Part shown: positions 54,816 to 60,000 of the stretch, in pieces | Numbering within the stretch: position 1 is the stretch's first letter | Layout of the letters: each line of letters opens with the position of its first letter | NCBI GenBank assembly: GCA_905221605.1 | Contig: CAJNDS010002535.1 | Span: 1,092,001-1,152,000, forward strand | Direction: 5' to 3' | DNA length: 60,000 nucleotides | From: Symbiodinium natans | Taxonomy: Eukaryota; Sar; Dinophyceae; Suessiales; Symbiodiniaceae | Position numbers and translations under genes: made by a program | Notes under the pieces: model-generated | The model's input: the letters and a program-made list of their open reading frames with translations, nothing else | What the model was told of the DNA's origin: nothing | The model's database searches: none

Positions 54816-55179
54816 CGTGTGACATAGTATTGAAAAAGCCAGGTGTCACAATGCCAGGTGCTTTCAACTCTCCGGCTCAAATTCTTTGCAAGACGGTATT
54901 CACCAGTTTCACCCAAACCAGTGCGATGGTTAAAAAAACTGTTGGCCTCCCATCTGCTCGCTTGACAGGCTGGTCCGTGTGACGGCCAAATAAGCCACCC
55001 TTGACAAGCAAACCATGTCAGCAGCAGAGCGTTTGTTTGGCCAATGCAAGAAGGTTGTTGCGACGGTTTGCAGTGAGGACTTCCTGAGACCCAGGCAGGG
55101 CCATACTTTTGGACGCGTATTACATCATTCAGGCCTCAAGGCATCGGTGTCTCAAGGCCGCAAGGCTAAAAGCCAAACA

Positions 55180-55770
55180 GCAAGGCAAGGCAAGGCAAGG
55201 CAAAGCAAGGCAAAGCAGGGCAAAGCAAGGCAAAGCCACGCCAAAGGCAAAGCCGAAGCCCAAGCCCGAGGCCGAGCTCGAGCCCAAGCCCGAGGCCGAG
55301 CTCGAGCCCGAGCCCGAGCCCCCAGCCCGAGCCCGAGAGCCCGAGCGCGTCCACGTCGAGCCCGAGAGCCCGAGAGCCCGAGAGCCCGAGAGCCCGAGAG
55401 CCCGAGCCGCAGCCCAAGCCCAAGCCCCGGCAACGGCAACGGCAACAGCAAATGCAAATGCAAAAGCAAAAAGCCAAAAGCAAAAGAAAAGGCAAAGGCA
55501 AAAGCAACAGCAAAAGCACAAGCAAAGGCAAAGGCAAAGGCAAACGCAATGGCAAAGGCAAACGCAAACGCAAAAGCATGAGCAAAAGCAAAAACAAAAG
55601 CAACAGCAAAAGCAAAAGCAAAAAGCGAATGCAACAGCGAAAGCAAAAGCAAAAAGCAAAAGCAAAAGCATGAGCAAAAGCAAAAGCAAAAGCAAATGCA
55701 AAAGCAAAAACAAAAGCAAAAGCAAAAACAAAAGCAAAAGCAAAGCAAAGCAAAGCAAAGCAAAGGCAAC
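55180..55770. repeat. GCAAG / GCCCGAG / GCAAAA low-complexity block
   Basis: Three phases: (AAGGCAAGGC) at about 55180-55255; GAGCCCGAG and AGCCCGAG units to 55420; then (GCAAAA)n with AAAGGC variants to 55770. Frames of 188-275 codons on both strands come from it (KAKAKA on plus, LLLLFAFAF on minus) and are not genes on this evidence. Confidence 0.95.
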
Positions 55771-58700
55771 AGCAGCATAGTGACTTCGCTCTGGTAAACC
55801 TATGGTGCGATAGGAGCGTAGCTTTCCACACACACACACACCCAATGAGATCCGCGCCACATGGCACCTGATTGCAGGGGGAGGTACCAGCCTATCACCT
55901 ATGGTGCAGCAATGAAAGGCCAACAACACTAGCACCGCTACCACCAGCACAGGCACTACTGCAACATTCTGCGCCGAACTTCCAGGGATCGTGCCTGTCC
56001 GTCAATGCTGAGGTTGCGGAGAAACCAGCTGAGGCCACAGACCCTCAGATCGTTGCAAAACACTTGACCCTTGATGTCATGGAATGCAACACAGATTGCG
56101 TAGAAGCAAGCCTTCCAAAGTCGGCGAATGGGGGCTCACATAAACTATGACCCTTTTGAATACAGACCTGTAATTCCCTGATCCCCCATGGATTGCTGCG
56201 AAGCAAGTACGTGCAAGGTTCGTTGACGTTGCTTTGTCGAGCGCTCTGGAACCTTTGCCACGCAGATGAGCATGTACATCCCCCTCTTTCGTCTCAGCTG
56301 TTCAATCACCCTTCTTCTGCAAGGCACCCTTACATGTAACCACATGCAAAGATGGACCCATGCCACTTCACGGCTGAGACTTCGAGAGGGAATGGCTTTC
56401 CTGCCTTTCACAAGGAACTGGAAATGCCGAAGGCAGAGCTTTGCTGCGGACTGCAAAATACAATGACGTCAGCCTCTGTCACCTAAACTTGGAGTCACGT
56501 ATCATGCTCCCTGTTGACTCTTGCACTGAATGGAAAATAGGCCTTCGAGCCAAAGCAGCAAGGTTTGGTCAAGTAACAACTTAGAATCGAGATCGGAACG
56601 CATCAAACCTAGTCGGGTCTAGCCACTAGCCGCTTGAGCTGCAAACGAACAGAAAGCTTCAGATCTTGAACCTGCAGCAACGTGAATACTGCGACATGCG
56701 GCGCTCCCGGAAATGGAGACGTGAAGCGAGAAGCGAATGACATCAGCCGGCTTCATGCGGACTCGTCCCATATGCAGGGGGTTCTCCTGCGCTGCGTCTT
56801 TGGCAGCGCCTTGCAGCTGTAATGTTGCGACCCAACTGCCAAACTGCAGCACGAGGTCAGTGCAGCAGTACATCTGACTCATCTGACTGCCAACCGGCTG
56901 AATCTGCCTGTCGAGTCAATGAAACTAGAAAGCATCCGCACAAGACTCTAAAACCAATACGTTAGGAAAGGTGGAACGGCCTCCAGATCAAGGCCAACTT
57001 GGAGCTGCTTGCCTTGAATCATCATGGACCAAAATAGAAGTCGAGAAAATGCCACAGCCCTGATCTGTTCAGCGTCTGCAAGAGCTGAAGACGAGAAGCA
57101 ATGCTGGCTTGGCATGCTTGCAGCAGAAGAGAGAGCAAGTGGCGTCACGCCCCAATCAACCAAGGCTTGATGGAGGTGGCTTTCTGGCACAGCTGAAATG
57201 GTCGATGTGGCATCCTTCGCGATGTTGACAGACATTGTTTGCGTTTCAGGGAATCTCATATTCTCTAAAGTCAGTCCTCGAGAATACAAAAGGCTGGCTG
57301 ATGATACAGGAGCCGTGCAATGCACAGCCGCTGCTGCTCTTCCAGCGTTAGGACATCTCCCCAGGACCGTCGTGCAAACCAACCATCAGGCCTGCACAGC
57401 GTTGCACAGCGGTGGCACAGCGCAGCTTGCCGAAGGGTCTCTGTAAAGCTGAGCTTGCCTACACCTTGCCTACACCTTGCCTACATCCATCAACCTGAAG
57501 GTCCTTGCATTCCAAGCTTCTCTCGAGTCAACACATGGTCCAGGCCAACTGCTCGTAAGCACTTGCCTCTTCGCGGCGCCACGCAGACCCTACTGAAACG
57601 AGATCTGCAGCACTATAACAAGACTAGCTTGTGACGCCAAGTCGACCCAAGTCACGCATGCGACCAAGCCGAGGAAGCACTTCTCCCAACTGCGGCGGTC
57701 CAGTGGCATCAACTGTCTCAGTGCTCTCATTTCCACCAATCTCACATTGCAGCTCCACGTTGCCAACGACGCGGTCCTGGCACAACAACTTACGATCTGC
57801 GTTGCAGTGAAAGCGTCCGGTGCTCCTGAGGTCTCGCCACAGCTTTGACAAGCTCCTCCTCAGCTCATCGGCAACGAATCACGGCAATCAATGGGCAACG
57901 GCTCGTTTGAAAAACACAAGAGGCCTGTTCTTCCAACATGAAGAAAAGGAAATGTACAGCAACCTGTGTCGGCAGTACGAGGTTAACTCCAGTTGACTCT
58001 TGCAAAACACCCGAACATCTTGGCGTAGCTGTTCCTTTGGGAAAAGAGACCTTTGACAGATCTGGGTTGGCTGGGTTTTTTCACTTTGTCCATAAGTTGC
58101 CACCTTTCTGTTGTTGTTCTACATGCTGGCCGCCCATTCAAAACTTAAAGCAGGAGCCACAGCAGGCTACCCCATCCTCGTCCCCCGGCGCCCACCTACC
58201 CATGCAAGCGGGCAACAAAGGTGCTGAAGAAAGCAACCCCTCTGCGAACTCCGAGGTCACTGACCACCTCGGTGCTCCATGCTATCACTATCACCGTCAC
58301 TTAGCGTAACTTACATGGGCATCATGAGAAACATTCTGTAGCCCGCCTGGCAGCTTGCAGCACCCAGCGCTACAAAGTGAGAAGACAAGGCCGCCTCCGA
58401 AATCACCTTCAGGATGAGCACTGTTGTTGGAACTGTTTGTTGCTACTTGGGACCACCGTCCGCCTTGAGAGAAGGTACAGATATGCACAGTCCGTTCAGC
58501 CCACCGTGTCCGTCCGACTTTAGACTCCGTAGCAAGAACAACAAGAATCTGGCCACTGTGTCCAATCAATGCCTCTGGCAAGCTTGGGACATGCACCTCA
58601 GCATGCATGAGCCCACCCGCAGAAACACTGGGTTGGCAGCACGTCTTGATTCAAAAGCAAACTCAAACGCACGGTCAGCTCGACAATCATCCATTGTGAT

Positions 58701-60000
58701 CCGTGAATATTCGTTCGCTCGTGCAAACGTAGGCAATGTGCAACATGCAAGAAACGCACACTAGCTCTGAAAAACATTCGACAATCCTACAGGAACCGTA
58801 CAGGTTGACTCCAAAGCGCAATAAACGGTGAATGGGAAGGCAGCCGCAGTAACAGCGGATAAGTCAGCTGCGTGAGGAGCCTTCACATAACTGGTTCTCT
58901 CTTCATCGTCTTCTACCCAGCGAAGAGGAACCCCCAGGATCTCTCTCTCTCTCCCTTTCGCCCTCTCGTCAAGAACTGTCTCGAGCTGATGCCGCGCCTG
59001 CAGAAGGATGGGACATAGGGATCTTCAAAGGCCGGCAGCACTTTGCTCCTTGAAGGCCTTCAGAAACTTCTCAGAAGTCGGCAGTGCAGAACCATGACGT
59101 GTCAGGAGCATGTGCTTCTACATGTCCGCCGTCTGACGTCGAGAACTGTCAACTGGCTCAACCACTTTAAAAACGCAAAACTGAAAACGTTTGAGCATGG
59201 CCCCGTCTTAATGAGAGCAAAACCAACACGTCACAACTAGCACTGCCATCTGAATTGCCCAGCATACAATTTGACATTTTCGACTTGCCTTGGCTGCAAG
59301 CAGTTGCGGCTCCAGCCCCCAAGAAGCAGCCTTGACCTTACCCAACAACAAAATGCAACAAGAAACGCTTGCTGAGGCATACTGAGGCTGGACCTCCGGA
59401 GACTTAGTGAAGTGCAAAATCGGCTGAGCAAAGCCCCGAGGTCCTGCAATGGCAAGAGGCCGTTGCGGAGCCTTCAGTGCGAAAAATCTCATCATGCACA
59501 TGTCTGACATGTCTGATCAACGTGTACTATGCAATTGATGCTCATCGTCTTGAGCAAACTGAGTGCCAATCCACTTCAAACTGAAGCCTGCCCAGCAATA
59601 CTGCCATGCAACAACCTAATAGACGAGCTAGCCGAGCACTCTCCGCAGAGCCAGCTGCCCAAATGCAATGAACTTGGCAACGTGCTTGATACCCCCCAAC
59701 GAACGGTTGCTAGTCATAGACATTGTAAAAACCGAATAGATAGACTCATGAAAAGCCACAAAGTAAGTAGCAGTAGTGGTGATGCTCGTATAATACCATC
59801 ATCGTAGGAATAAGAGCAAGAGCAAACAAAAGCAAGTGGAGAACCAACAGACAAATCACAAAAAGGCCGACAATTTAATTTGGACCTTGCTTGTTCTTTC
59901 GGTGTTTTGGACCTTCTGATCCAGTCATTCATGCATGCTGCCCAATATTGCCCAATGCTCAAGTCTCGCGGCATACACAACTCTACATAGTGTGCCTGGA
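55771..60000. other. Gene-poor stretch
   Basis: No recognised gene or RNA. Minus frame 56948-57382 (144 codons) is the longest but unassigned. 57454-57486 is an 11-bp repeat (CTTGCCTACAC) in three copies. 55831-55843 is a CA microsatellite and 58941-58957 a CT-rich tract. Confidence 0.35.

Noticed and set aside
55129-55956. Minus frame of 275 codons rich in L, F and A, resembling membrane helices
   Set aside because: It is the antisense of GCAAAA/GCAAAG repeats. Low complexity alone explains the hydrophobicity.

Overview
The window looks like nuclear DNA of a dinoflagellate, most probably a Symbiodiniaceae-type genome. The grounds are: plant-type TTTAGGG telomere-like tracts in internal positions; a Ty1/copia element whose Gag-Pol has features I associate with dinoflagellate copies (VHGDD instead of YVDD in the RT, a long charged Gag, a C-x2-C ... 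C linker between INT and RT); and one intron-rich gene with GC-AG as well as GT-AG introns whose acceptors read AG|G. No bacterial operon, rRNA, tRNA or CRISPR array was recognised. Taxonomy is inferred, not proven.

Layout. 1-3190: subtelomere-like repeats, namely two TTTAGGG tracts, an AT-rich degenerate array of about 24 bp units, and a cluster of long inverted repeats. 3195-12300: a complete 9.1-kb LTR retrotransposon on the minus strand, with 123-bp TG...CA LTRs differing at one base, a GGGGG target duplication, a primer-binding site, a polypurine tract, Gag with a CCHC knuckle, an aspartic protease, integrase, RT and RNase H. Its polyprotein is spread over three frames. 12301-15780: palindromic 120-bp repeats, a degenerate TTTAGGG-rich block and a 61-bp tandem array. 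15.8-44 kb: gene-poor DNA with scattered candidate exons, AT and poly-C microsatellites, a hairpin-repeat cluster at 20.65-21.43 kb, and degenerate repeats at 33 kb and 41 kb.

44084-45923 (minus): a METTL5-like N6-adenine methyltransferase gene, the best-supported cellular gene. Seven exons spell the LEQY, motif I, NPPW and following helix blocks in the family order; five junctions can be placed to the base and are phase-consistent. 46-48 kb holds plus-strand candidate coding DNA divergent from it. 48.78-49.92 kb is a second tandem array that shares a 25-bp core with the 15-kb array in the opposite orientation. 50-60 kb has candidate exons and a long low-complexity GCAAAA/GCCCGAG block at 55.2-55.8 kb.

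Most open frames in the window are antisense shadows of the retrotransposon or translations of repeats. Candidate exons outside the METTL5-like gene rest only on open frame, splice-site context and protein-like composition, and carry low confidence.
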